The notes under the pieces: generated by a model | Seen by the model: only the letters and a program-made list of their open reading frames with translations | Database searches by the model: none | What the model was told of the DNA's origin: nothing | Part shown: piece after piece, positions 29,626-38,203 of the stretch | Numbering within the stretch: position 1 is the stretch's first letter | Layout of the letters: each line of letters opens with the position of its first letter | Source: CAVSUB01 sp963730995 | Lineage (GTDB): Bacteria; Acidobacteriota; Vicinamibacteria; Vicinamibacterales; 2-12-FULL-66-21 | Reading direction: 5' to 3' | DNA length: 64,000 nucleotides | Assembly (NCBI GenBank): GCA_963730995.1 | Contig: CAVSUB010000013.1 | Location: forward strand, 1,240,001 to 1,304,000 | Translations under genes and position numbers: made by a program

Positions 29626-30678
29626 ATGAACATGGTCCGCCATCCTGAGCTGCCGGAACGAGATAGACGGATCCTGGGAGCCGTCGTCCAGGCGTACATC
29701 GACCAGGGAGAGCCCGTCTCATCGCTCTGGCTGGCGAGCCAGGGCTTTGGTGTCTCGTCCGCGACCCTCCGGAACATCATGGCCAGGCTGGAAGATCTCG
29801 GGTACGTCCAGCAGCCGCACACGTCGGCCGGACGCGTCCCGACCGACCTCGGCTACCGGAACTATGTCGATGTGCTGTTGTCCGAGAGGCGGACGCCGAG
29901 GGCAACCCCGCAGATGGAAGCGCGTCTGCGTCGCGCGGCCAGCGCCGAAGACCTGATGACGCACCTCTCGCACGAGCTCTCGCGCGCGTCGCACCAGGTC
30001 GGTTTCGCGATCGCGCCGGGCGTGGACGCGACGACGCTCGAGCGCCTTGATTTCGTGCCGCTCGACGGAGGCCGGGTACTCGTCATCGTCGTGGGTACCG
30101 GTGGCCACATCTCGCACAAGGTGATAGAGCCCAGCGACGATTACGATCACACCGAGCTGCAGCAGGCCGCCAACTATCTGAACAGCGAGTTCAAAGGGCA
30201 GTCGCTCTTGCAGGTGCGGCAGGCCGTGCTCGATCGGCTGCGCGAGGAGCGGACGCTCTACGACGTCCTGCTTGCGCGCGCGCTCCGACTGGCCAGCTCC
30301 ACCTTTGCCGACATCGACTCGGCGCCGACGCTGTTCGTGCAGGGCGCCTCGCTCCTTCTGGACGAGGTCAGTGCGGAGGATCCGGAGCTCACGCTCGAGG
30401 CTCTGCGAACCCTGCTGCGGATGATTGAGGAAAAGACACGGTTGCTGCATCTGCTCGACGACTACATCGACGCCAACGGGTTGACGATAGTGATCGGCTC
30501 CGAGCACAGCGCGCCAGACTTGCAGCGCTTCAGCCTGGTAGTCTCGAGCTACTCGGACGGCCGCGCGGTCCGCGCGGTCGGCGTCATCGGGCCGAGGCGC
30601 ATGCGTTACTCGAAGGCAATCAACGCCGTCGACTCATTGTCGAAGGCCATCAGCCGGATGGTCAGCTCGAAACCCTGA
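29626..30678 (+). CDS. hrcA: Heat-inducible transcription repressor HrcA
   Basis: Repressor that binds CIRCE and is kept active by GroEL in known systems. The N-terminal winged helix shows RDRRILGAVVQAYIDQGEPV, SSATLRNIMARLEDLGYVQQ and PHTSAGRVPTDLGYRNYVD, all family hallmarks. The GAF-like core and dimer region follow (LFVQGASLLLDE; LTIVIGSEHSAPDLQRFSLV; GVIGPRRMRYSKAINAVD). 350 residues is normal. ATG 29626 or ATG 29632 could be the start; neither has a Shine-Dalgarno sequence. First gene of the hrcA-grpE-dnaJ-prmA run. No dnaK lies in the window, although dnaK often sits between grpE and dnaJ. Confidence 0.96.
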   Translation: MNMVRHPELPERDRRILGAVVQAYIDQGEPVSSLWLASQGFGVSSATLRNIMARLEDLGYVQQPHTSAGRVPTDLGYRNYVDVLLSERRTPRATPQMEARLRRAASAEDLMTHLSHELSRASHQVGFAIAPGVDATTLERLDFVPLDGGRVLVIVVGTGGHISHKVIEPSDDYDHTELQQAANYLNSEFKGQSLLQVRQAVLDRLREERTLYDVLLARALRLASSTFADIDSAPTLFVQGASLLLDEVSAEDPELTLEALRTLLRMIEEKTRLLHLLDDYIDANGLTIVIGSEHSAPDLQRFSLVVSSYSDGRAVRAVGVIGPRRMRYSKAINAVDSLSKAISRMVSSKP

Positions 30679-30724
30679 CCCTCGTTTTGCGGGACGGCCT
30701 TCCGTTCGCTCAGCACAACACGCC

Positions 30725-31256
30725 ATGGAAGACAATCAGACGAATACCGCCGCCGACTCCTCGCAGGCGGGAGATCAGATGGAGACGCCTGGTCAAGAGG
30801 TCGACAACGTAGCCGAGCTCCAGCGCCAGCGTGACGAGTACTACGATCGACTCCTTCGGAAGACAGCCGAATTCGACAACTATCGCAAGCGAATCGAGCG
30901 CGAGCGCCAGGCCCAGGCGGAGTCCGCGGCGGCTGATGTGCTCAAGGAGCTGCTGCCGCTCGTCGACGACCTCGAGCGTGCGCTGAAGGCGGAGTCGGCA
31001 GACGAGAACTGACGCATACCGCCGAGGTGTCGAGTTGATACTCAAGCGCCTCGAGGACACACTGCTGCGCCGCGGAGTGCGTCCGATCGAGGCTCTCGGG
31101 CTCGACTTCGATCCCAACTATCATCAAGCCGTCGCATACGAGCCGGCCGAGAATCGGCGCGACGGTGAGGTCATCGAAGAGTTCGGCCGGGGTTATATGC
31201 TCGGCGATCGACTGCTTCGCCCGTCAATGGTGAAGGTCGCGAAAGGTGCGCAGTGA
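30725..31256 (+). CDS. grpE: Nucleotide exchange factor GrpE, one frameshift
   Basis: Speeds ADP release from DnaK. The N-terminal part has an acidic, disordered start, then the long helix RDEYYDRLLRKTAEFDNYRK and VLKELLPLVDDLERALKAES. A stop at 31010 is created by one extra base near 31007. The next frame continues as TDAYRRGVELILKRLEDTLL, GVRPIEALGLDFDPNYHQAV and ends RPSMVKVAKGAQ, which completes the beta domain. Corrected length is about 176 residues, normal for the family. The stop overlaps the dnaJ GTG start by 4 nt. Confidence 0.94.
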
Positions 31257-32407
31257 GGGCGAGCGTGAGCAAGCGTGACTACTACGAGATCCTCGAGCTC
31301 GAGCGGGAGGCCTCTGATGGGCAGATCAAGAGCGCCTACCGAAAGCTCGCGCTGAAGTATCACCCGGACCGCAATCCCGGAGACCACGAGGCCGAAGAGC
31401 GCTTCAAGGAGGCGGCCGAGGCGTACGCCGTGCTCGCTGATAAAGAGAAGCGGTCACTGTACGACCGCTTCGGCCATCAGGGCGTCAGCGGAGCCTCGGG
31501 CGGCGCAGGGTTCGATCCGACAATCTTCGCGGACTTCTCGGATATCTTCTCGGGCCTTGGAGACGTCTTCGGCTTCGGCGACATCTTCGGCGGCGGCCGG
31601 CGACGCCGCGGAGGTCCCCAGCGCGGCTCCGATCTTCGGTACGACCTCGAGATCTCCTTCGAGGAGTCCGCGACTGGCGCCGAGACGACGATCCAGATCC
31701 CGCGCGAAGAGACGTGCGAGAGCTGCAAAGGCTCCGGAGCCGCGCCTGGCACCCAGCCCGAGACGTGCTCGCAATGCCGTGGCGCCGGCCAGTTGCGCTA
31801 TCAGCAGGGCTTTCTTACGGTTGCGCGGCCGTGCTCAAACTGCCGCGGGACCGGAAAGACGATCGCCAAGCCGTGCCACACCTGCCGCGGAGCCGGACGC
31901 ACGGCGCGCGAGCGCAAGCTGACCGTCAAGATTCCCGCCGGCATCGCGACGGGCCAGCGGCTGCGCCTCTATGGCGAAGGCGAACATGGCAGCGCCGGGG
32001 GCCCGCCCGGCGATCTGTACGTCGTGGTGCACGTCCAGGAGCACTCGTTCTTCCATCGCGAGGAAGACGATCTCTATTGCGAGATGCCTGTCTCCTTTCC
32101 GACGCTCGCGCTTGGCGGCAACATCAAGGTTCCGACGCTCAACGGTCAGGAAGATGTGCACATCCCGTCGGGCACACAGGCCGGCGCCCGCTTCAAGCTG
32201 CGCGGCAAGGGCATGCCGAACGTCTCCGGCCGTGGCCACGGCGATCTCCATGTCATCGCGCGCGTCGCGATCCCGAAGAAGCTCTCGAAGGACCAGAAGC
32301 ACCTGATCGAGGAGTTGGGCAAGACGCTCCGGGACGAAAAGGTGTCGGGCGACGGCGCGGACGGCGAAAAGCCGTTCTTCGAGCGCGTCAAAGATATCTT
32401 TGGTTGA
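31253..32407 (+). CDS. dnaJ: Chaperone DnaJ
   Basis: Hsp40 cochaperone of DnaK, type I with the full domain set. The J domain (about 6-72) has YHPDRNPGDHEAEERFKEAA with the HPD motif. A Gly/Phe-rich linker follows (FSGLGDVFGFGDIFGGGRRR). The zinc domain has four repeats: CESCKGSG, CSQCRGAG, CSNCRGTG and CHTCRGAG. The C-terminal substrate domains include GGNIKVPTLNGQEDVHIPSG and GRGHGDLHVIARV. 384 residues. The GTG at 31253 is used because it overlaps the grpE stop; a second in-frame GTG at 31265 gives the more usual MSKRDYYEIL start. Confidence 0.96.
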   Translation: MRASVSKRDYYEILELEREASDGQIKSAYRKLALKYHPDRNPGDHEAEERFKEAAEAYAVLADKEKRSLYDRFGHQGVSGASGGAGFDPTIFADFSDIFSGLGDVFGFGDIFGGGRRRRGGPQRGSDLRYDLEISFEESATGAETTIQIPREETCESCKGSGAAPGTQPETCSQCRGAGQLRYQQGFLTVARPCSNCRGTGKTIAKPCHTCRGAGRTARERKLTVKIPAGIATGQRLRLYGEGEHGSAGGPPGDLYVVVHVQEHSFFHREEDDLYCEMPVSFPTLALGGNIKVPTLNGQEDVHIPSGTQAGARFKLRGKGMPNVSGRGHGDLHVIARVAIPKKLSKDQKHLIEELGKTLRDEKVSGDGADGEKPFFERVKDIFG

Positions 32408-33384
32408 TTGCGCTGGCTGACTACCCCGCCATCGACCTTCAGTTCGAGCCAGGTTCGGTCGGGCCTCGCATCGAGGCCCTGCTCTACGCGGCGCTCGACG
32501 ACTTCCAGCCGCTCGCCATTCAGGAGCACGAATCGGCCGACGGATGGATGGTGTTCTTTCGTGACGCCCTGCATCGGGACGGCGCGGCAGACGCGTTGCG
32601 GCGACTCGAGATTCACCCTTCCCTCACCCTGACGTCGCTCGACGTGCCCGACGAGGACTGGGCTCGCCGAAGTCAGGCCAACCTGAGGGCGATCACCGTT
32701 GGCCGCATCACGGTTGCCCCACCGTGGGATGTGCCTGATGCCGCTTTCGGGATCCCCGATCCCCGATCCCCGATCCCCGATTCCGTCACCGATCCCGGAT
32801 CCCTGATCCCTGATCCCGTCACCGATCACATAGTCATCGTCACCGATCACTCGGATCCCGGATCCCGGATCCCCGATCCCGTCACCGATCACATAGTCAT
32901 CGTGATCGATCCCTCCATGGGGTTTGGGACCGGACACCATCAGACGACGCGCTTGTGCCTGTCGCTGCTCCAGTCGATAGAGATCGCAGGACGCCGGTTG
33001 ATCGACGTCGGAACAGGCTCGGGCGTGCTCGCCATCGCGGCGGCCACGCTCGGCGCCCGGTCGGTCACGGCAATGGACTACGATTCAGACGCGCTTCACA
33101 ACGCGCGCGAGAACGTCGAGCGCAACGCCGTCATCGTCGAGATCGTCCAGGCCGACTTGGCGGCGTTCACGGCCGCGCCGGCTGACATCGTCGTCGCGAA
33201 CCTCACCGCCGCTGTTCTGCGGCATCACGCGTCCACACTGCGCAGGCTCGTCGCACCGCACGGAGTTCTGATCGTCAGTGGATTCAGCCCTGAGGAGTTG
33301 GCGGACGTGACGGCGCCGTTCGACGCGCGCGAGGTTCGCACCGCGGCTGAAGCCGAATGGGCGGCGGCGATGCTCCGCGTGTGA
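32404..33384 (+). CDS. prmA: Ribosomal protein L11 methyltransferase with an in-frame repeat insert
   Basis: Trimethylates ribosomal protein L11. Translation most likely starts at TTG 32404, which overlaps the dnaJ stop as TTGA. The N-terminal L11-recognition part ends at ITVGRITVAPPWDVPD. The methyltransferase domain begins IVIDPSMGFGTGHHQTTRLC and has LIDVGTGSGVLAIAAATLGA (SAM loop) and DIVVANLTAAVLRHH (NLT active-site motif). Between them, residues 116-169 are low-complexity Pro/Asp/Ser repeats (RSPIPDS, GSLIPDP, GSRIPDP) encoded by a GATCCC-type tandem repeat; other PrmA proteins have only a short linker here. Total 326 residues against about 290 usually. The frame stays open throughout. 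Confidence 0.9.
   Translation: MIALADYPAIDLQFEPGSVGPRIEALLYAALDDFQPLAIQEHESADGWMVFFRDALHRDGAADALRRLEIHPSLTLTSLDVPDEDWARRSQANLRAITVGRITVAPPWDVPDAAFGIPDPRSPIPDSVTDPGSLIPDPVTDHIVIVTDHSDPGSRIPDPVTDHIVIVIDPSMGFGTGHHQTTRLCLSLLQSIEIAGRRLIDVGTGSGVLAIAAATLGARSVTAMDYDSDALHNARENVERNAVIVEIVQADLAAFTAAPADIVVANLTAAVLRHHASTLRRLVAPHGVLIVSGFSPEELADVTAPFDAREVRTAAEAEWAAAMLRV
32749..32910 (+). repeat. GATCCCC heptamer array with a 63-nt duplication, inside prmA
   Basis: Tandem GATCCCC/GATCCCG/GATCCCT heptamers run through prmA codons 116-169. On top of this, a 29-nt segment at 32812-32840 is repeated exactly at 32875-32903, an offset of 63 nt or 21 codons. All changes keep the reading frame. The unit length (7 nt) matches the intergenic repeats elsewhere in the window. 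Confidence 0.9.
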
Positions 33385-33435
33385 ACACTCTCTCCACCTG
33401 ACCGACAAGACAGAGTAGCCTGCGCAAGTGTCAGG

Positions 33436-33461
33436 GGGCTCGCCGTCGAGCCCGCATTTTT
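33436..33461 (+). terminator. Rho-independent terminator after prmA
   Basis: The stem GGGCTCG / CGAGCCC with loop CCGT (33436-33453) is followed by GCATTTTT. It lies 50 nt after the prmA stop and before the end of the convergent rsmE gene, so it closes the hrcA operon. Confidence 0.75.
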
Positions 33462-33502
33462 CCCTTGCGCACAAGATGTCTCCCTGTGCGCCCCGAGACT
33501 CC

Positions 33503-34261
33503 CTATTCCCAGAGCATGCTGAACACCGCCATGGCCGCAATGGGGACCGACTCGGCGCGAAGCGTGAGTTGACCGAGCGTTACGAGAGACGCGCCTTTCG
33601 CCTCCGCCCAGGTGATCTCTTCCTCCGACCACCCGCCTTCGGGACCAACGATCAACGCCGCCCGATCCGGTCGCCTGCTGCCGACGAACGTCCGCAGCGA
33701 TCGCGTGTCACGGCCGGCTGACGGCTCCACGAACATCAATGCGAGATCCGCCGAATGCGCCGACAAGGCGGCTTCGAGACCGATCGGTTCGCGCACATCC
33801 GGCAGCGTCGCGCGTCGCGACTGCTTTGCCGACGCGATGGCAATGCGGCGCCAACGCTCGACGTTCTCTCGACGCTTCGCGAATGCTGGCTTGGCCGCCG
33901 TGTGCGCGGTCAGCACCGGTTGAATGATCGTCGCGCCCATCATCGTGGCGTCGCGGACGATCTCGTCCATCCCACGGCCTTTGATGACGCTCTGAACGAG
34001 CACGAACGGCACGACGGGACCCGCCGCAGGCTCCACGGGCTCGATGAGCGCGATAGTGACGAGGGTGTCCCGCGTATTCGTCACGCGCGCGAGAAACTCG
34101 TGCCCGCGTCCGTCGAACGCGCACACCGTCTCACCCTCACGCAGTCGAAGCACGCGTGTAAGGTGTCGGGACTCATCCGGTGGAAGGCGCGCTTCGCCCG
34201 AAGCAGGATCGAGGTCCGGCACGAGAAACCGCGGGTGCACGCGCGACGGCTTCGTCGGCAT
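33503..34261 (-). CDS. rsmE: 16S rRNA (uracil-1498-N3)-methyltransferase RsmE
   Basis: SPOUT-family methyltransferase. ATG 34261 (MPTKPSRVHPRFLVPDLDP) is chosen because it matches the family start, while the longer frame would reach into the kinase gene. The N-terminal PUA-like part has HLTRVLRLREGETVCAFDG. The SPOUT knot shows QSVIKGRGMDEIVRDATMMG, ALIVGPEGGWSEEEITWAEA and LGQLTLRAESVPIAAMAVF, the cofactor-binding knot. 252 residues is normal. The gene converges on the hrcA operon and is divergent from the kinase gene, with about 15 nt between the likely starts. Confidence 0.93.
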   Translation of the reverse strand: MPTKPSRVHPRFLVPDLDPASGEARLPPDESRHLTRVLRLREGETVCAFDGRGHEFLARVTNTRDTLVTIALIEPVEPAAGPVVPFVLVQSVIKGRGMDEIVRDATMMGATIIQPVLTAHTAAKPAFAKRRENVERWRRIAIASAKQSRRATLPDVREPIGLEAALSAHSADLALMFVEPSAGRDTRSLRTFVGSRRPDRAALIVGPEGGWSEEEITWAEAKGASLVTLGQLTLRAESVPIAAMAVFSMLWE

Positions 34262-34276
34262 TCGCGCTATACTGCC

Positions 34277-35408
34277 ATGCAAATGCTCGCGAGGCTGCGC
34301 GAGCCGATCGCGGCTGCAGCTCGCCAGCACGCATTCCGACATCCCCGCCGACGCGGGCACGGTATCCGAGACCTGGCGCGACGGGATCGGCAGGACGCGG
34401 CATCCACCATTGCTCTTCAGAGGCCAGACGCTCGGCAAGTACCGGATCATCGCCCCCCTCGGTAGCGGCGGGTTCGGCACCGTCTACCTCGCGCAGGACA
34501 CCTGGATCGACAAGAAGGTCGCGATCAAGGTTCCGCATCGCCAGAACCTGGACTTCGGCGAGCTGCTGCGGGAGCCGCGCCTCCTCGCCAGCGTCAGCCA
34601 TCCCAACATCGTCGCCATCACCACGGCGGAGAAGCAGGACAACATCTTCTTCATCGTGATGGAGTACGTGCCGGGCGAGACGCTCGAGAACATCATCGCG
34701 CTCAAGGGCGCGCTCGATCTCAACCGCGCGCTCGACTTCACGTGCCAGATCTGCAACGCCGTCGACCACGCGCACCGGCAGGGCGTCATTCATCGCGACC
34801 TGCGTCCGGCGAACGTGCTCGTCGGCGAGAACGACATGGCTGAAGGTCGCCGACTTCGGCACGTCGCGCTTTCTCGAGATTGCCGCGCACGGCACGACGG
34901 TCATCGGCAGCCCGCCCTACATGGCGCCCGAGCAGTTCCACGGCAAGGCCGTGTTCGCGTCGGACATCTACTCGCTGGGCGTGACGATGTACCAGATGCT
35001 GACCGGGAGTGCTGCCGTACGACACGCCGGCGCCGGCCGATATCGACAAGCTGATGTCCGGCGAGCTCGTGTCGACTCCGCGCCTCCTGAACCCGTCGAT
35101 CCCAAGGGCCATCAGCGACATCGTGCTGCGAGCGATGGCGCCGGAGGTCACGGACCGTTACCAGCGGGCGTCCGATCTCCTTGACGATGTGCTCGGGGCG
35201 CGAACGCCACCGGCTCCAGACGATCTCAACAGCCTGCCGACACCTGCCGCCAGCGATGGCCCGTCGCGCGTGCCACGCGAGGACGCCGGCAGCCTTCAGA
35301 GCCGGCTCGCGTCAGCGCGAATCGCCGGCCGCGCGCTTCTGCTGGCAGTGCCGCAAGCCGCTGCACGCCCGCAGCGATCGCTGCCCGTTCTGTAACGAGG
35401 AGCAATAG
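34277..35408 (+). CDS. Soluble Ser/Thr protein kinase with C-terminal zinc ribbon, frameshifted
   Basis: An eukaryotic-like kinase with all catalytic motifs: GSGGFGTVYLAQDTW (glycine loop), KKVAIKVPHRQ (lysine), GVIHRDLRPANVLVGEN (catalytic loop), and, after removing an extra G near 34840, LKVADFGTSRFLEIAAHG, then GSPPYMAPEQFHGKAVFASD. An extra A near 35010 and a shift near 35310 must also be corrected. The last frame ends ARFCWQCRKPLHARSDRCPF-CNEEQ, two CxxC pairs forming a zinc ribbon. No membrane helix is seen, so it is probably cytosolic. The start is unsure: ATG 34277 needs another shift near 34320, since the segment before the glycine loop (SDIPADAGTVSETWRDG) lies in a different frame. 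Substrates are unknown. Confidence 0.82.
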
Positions 35409-35537
35409 AGGGTTGGACTCAGGGCCTCCTCCACTCGCTGTGCTAAGCTTTCTCATGGCAGGATGTCTTTATTCCCGCCGCAAATCCCGGGTGATCAGCA
35501 GGTTAGAGCCCTCGCACCCGTAGTCAAGGAGCAGCGG

Positions 35538-36532
35538 ATGTCCTTCCCCGGCACCGGCAAGATCTGGATGAACGGCACGCTCGTCGACTGGGCGGACGCC
35601 AAGATTCACATCGCCTCGCATGTCGTGCACTACGGCAGCGCGGTCTTCGAGGGCGCGCGCTGCTACAGCACGCCGAACGGCTCGGCCTGCTTCCGACTCG
35701 ACGCGCACATGCGGCGGCTGTTCGACTCGGCAAAGATCTACCGGATGGAGCCGGAGGTCGATCCGAGCCGGCGCTGACCGAGGCCGTCCTCGAGACGATT
35801 CGCGCCAACGAGTTCAAGGCCTGCTATATCCGGCCGATCGTCTACCGCGGCTACGACGCGCTCGGCGTCAATCCGTTCCCGTGCCCGATCGACATCGCGA
35901 TCCTGACCTGGGAATGGGGCGCCTATCTGGGAGACGATGCGCTCGAGCAGGGCGTCGACGTACGGGTCAGCTCGTGGACGCGCGCGGCGCCGAACACGTT
36001 CCCGACGCTCGCCAAGAGCGCGGCGAACTACGCCAACTCGCAGCTGATCAAGATGGAAGCGATCGTCGAGGGCTACAGCGAAGGGCATCGCGCTCGACAC
36101 CAACGGGCAGATCAGCGAAGGCAGCGGCCAGAACCTGTTCCTCGTCCGCGACGAGGTGCTCTACACGCCGCCGCTTTCGCGCCGCGGTGCTGCCGGGCAT
36201 CACTCGCAACTCGATCATGCACGATCGCGCACGACCTCGGCTTCACGGTTGCACGAGGAGCCCTGCCGCGCGAGCTGCTCTACATCGCGGACGAGGCGTT
36301 CTTCGTCGGCACCGCAGCCGAGGTCACGCCGATCCGATCGGTGGACAAGATCACGATCGGCGCGGCAGTCGCGGCCCGATCACCGAGGCGCATCCAGAAA
36401 GCGTTCTTCGACATCATCAACGGCGAGACGCCCGATCGGCACGGCTGGCTGACGTTCGTGTATCCGGGCGAGCCGCTCCAGACCGTCGGCGCCGCAGGCG
36501 GGGCCGCTGCGGGAACCGGTCGTCAGCGCTGA
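35538..36532 (+). CDS. ilvE: Branched-chain amino acid aminotransferase, several frameshifts
   Basis: PLP enzyme for the last step of leucine, isoleucine and valine synthesis. ATG 35538 gives MSFPGTGKIWMNGTLVDWAD, then HVVHYGSAVFEGARCYSTPN. Later pieces read KACYIRPIVYRGYDALGVNP, FPTLAKSAANYANSQLIKME (the PLP lysine region), LDTNGQISEGSGQNLFLVRD and ELLYIADEAFFVGTAAEVTP (the TAAE motif). These fall in three frames, with shifts near 35770, 36083, 36175, 36228 and 36370. The order is complete, so the true gene should be intact. The stop at 36530 is the best reading; the last 20 residues are not well supported. Confidence 0.9.
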
Positions 36533-36551
36533 GTTCGGAGTTCGGCGTTCC
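36531..36551. repeat. Short GAGTTCG heptamer repeat between ilvE and pilT
   Basis: Two exact GAGTTCG units and one imperfect copy (GCGTTCC) span the ilvE stop and end 6 nt before the pilT start. Short, but it has the same 7-nt period as the other spacer repeats. Confidence 0.4.
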
Positions 36552-36557
36552 GTCACC

Positions 36558-37710
36558 ATGCACATCAACGATCTGCTGAAGACGGCCGTCGCGAGCGGAG
36601 CGTCCGACCTTCACCTGAAGGTCGGCAGCTATCCGATCATGCGCGTCAACGGCCTGCTGGTCGTGGCGTCGGAGGAGAAGCGGCTGGACCGGGCCGACAC
36701 CGAGGCGATGGCGGGCGCCATCATGGGGGCCGAGCACGTCGAGAAGTTCCGCAAGTCCCAGGAGGTCGACCTCGCCTACAGCGTGCCCGGCCTCGGGCGC
36801 TTCCGCTGCAACGTCTTCCAGCAGCGCGGCACGGTCGGCATCGTCCTGCGCGTCATCCCGTTCGGCATCCGGTCGATCGACGAGCTCGGCCTTCCGCCCG
36901 TCCTGAAGCAGATCGCACAGGAAGAGCGCGGGCTGTCCTCGTCACCGGCACGACCGGCAGCGGCAAGAGCACGACGCTCGCCGCGATGATCGATCACGTC
37001 AACGCGACGCGCTCGGCGCACATCATGACGATCGAGGATCCGATCGAGTATCTGCATCGGGACTATCAGTTCGATCGTCAACCAGCGCGAGGTCTCGGTC
37101 GACACGACGTCGTTCGCGCAGGCGCTGCGGAGCGCGCTGCGTCAGGATCCCGACGTCATCCTCGTCGGCGAGATGCGCGACTACGAGACCGTCGAAACGG
37201 CGCTGATCGCCGCCGAAACCGGTCACCTCGTCTTCTCCACGCTGCACACGCTCGACGCCACGGAGACCGTCAACCGCATCATCGCGGTGTTTCCGCCGCA
37301 TCAGCAGCGCCAGGTCCGCATCCAGCTCTCGAGCGTGCTGAAGGCGGCGATCTCGCAGCGCCTGCTGCCCCGCGCGGACGGGCTCGGCCGCGTGCCGGCC
37401 GTCGAAGTGATGATCGCCACCCCGTTCATTCGCGACTGCATCGTCGACAAGGACCGGACCGGTCACATCCACGGCGCGATCTCCGCCGGCACGTCGCAGT
37501 ACGGGATGCAGACGCTTCGATCAGTCGATCTTCAGCCTGTATCAGCAGGGACTCGTCACGCTCGAGGAGGCCCTGCGCTGGGCGACGAACGTCGACGAGT
37601 TCAAGCTGAAGGTCCAGGGCATCGGTACCACCTCCGAGCTCGCACGCGACGAGATGGCCAAGAGTGGCGGCGTCGGGGCGACTCCGGAAATCTTCCGGTT
37701 CGGTGACTGA
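36558..37710 (+). CDS. pilT: Twitching motility ATPase PilT, several frameshifts
   Basis: Hexameric ATPase that powers retraction of type IV pili. Starts MHINDLLKTAVASGASDLHL. The Walker A region (VTGTTGSGKSTTLAAMIDH) is in a shifted frame near 36950. Then come HIMTIEDPIEYLHRDY, VNQREVSVDTTSFAQALRSA, Walker B ILVGEMRDYETVETALIAAE and the His box HLVFSTLHTLDATETVNRI. The end reads QQGLVTLEEALRWATNVDEF and FRFGD. Shifts occur near 36945, 37075 and 37520. Corrected length is about 384 residues, somewhat longer than the usual 345-370. Type IV pili also serve in DNA uptake, which fits comEC in the same window. recX starts within its last codons. Confidence 0.92.
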
Positions 37711-38179
37711 GCGTCGCTCGGCATACCTCGACGGACTGCACCTGCTGGCACGCCGCGAGCTCTCGATCGCCGAGTGCCGTGCACGACTCGCTGCCAAAGA
37801 CCATCCCCAGGACGAAATCGAGCCGGCGATCGAGCATCTGCTCGAGACCGGCGCCCTCGACGATCGCCGCGTTGCGCGCGCGTTCGTCCGGACCGCGCTG
37901 AACGTCAAGGGCCGTGGTCGCCTGCGAATTCAGCGCGAGCTGCAGGAGAAAGGCATCTCCCGCGACATCGCCGTCGAGGCACTCTCCGAAGCCTTCGGCG
38001 ACACGGACGAGCGGGCGATGGTTGCGCGAGCGATCCAGAAGCGCCTTCGTGGCCGGACCACACTGAAGGACCGCGCCGAATCCGCACGACTCTACCAATA
38101 CCTGATGCGTCAGGGTTACACGCCCGCCGCCGTGGTCGCCGCGCTGCGGAAGATCAGAGGCGGGCGTGAGGAAGACTGA
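37703..38179 (+). CDS. recX: Regulatory protein RecX
   Basis: Small all-helical modulator of RecA filaments. The GTG start at 37703 overlaps the pilT stop by 8 nt and gives VTERRSAYLDGLHLLARREL. Three RecX three-helix repeats are visible: LSIAECRARLAAKDHPQDEI, GALDDRRVARAFVRTALNVK and GRGRLRIQRELQEKGISRDI, ending with LYQYLMRQGYTPAAVVAALR. About 158 residues, normal. An earlier in-frame ATG (37664) would extend it inside pilT and is less likely. recA is not in this window. Confidence 0.88.
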   Translation: MTERRSAYLDGLHLLARRELSIAECRARLAAKDHPQDEIEPAIEHLLETGALDDRRVARAFVRTALNVKGRGRLRIQRELQEKGISRDIAVEALSEAFGDTDERAMVARAIQKRLRGRTTLKDRAESARLYQYLMRQGYTPAAVVAALRKIRGGREED

Positions 38180-38189
38180 CAGGATCCCG

Positions 38190-38195
38190 TACAAT
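38190..38195 (+). promoter_or_regulatory. Putative -10 box of alaS, close to the start codon
   Basis: TACAAT ends 8 nt before the alaS ATG at 38204, predicting a leaderless or nearly leaderless transcript. The short gap has GAGGG, which may also serve as a ribosome site. Confidence 0.4.
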
Positions 38196-38203
38196 TGAGG
38201 GTT

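Noticed and set aside
32749..32910. CRISPR array in prmA
   Set aside because: Units are 7 nt with no unique spacers of constant length, and the stretch is translated in frame.
34044..34276. Upstream extension of the kinase gene
   Set aside because: This would overlap most of the rsmE N-terminus on the other strand and adds Arg/Ser-rich sequence without kinase similarity.
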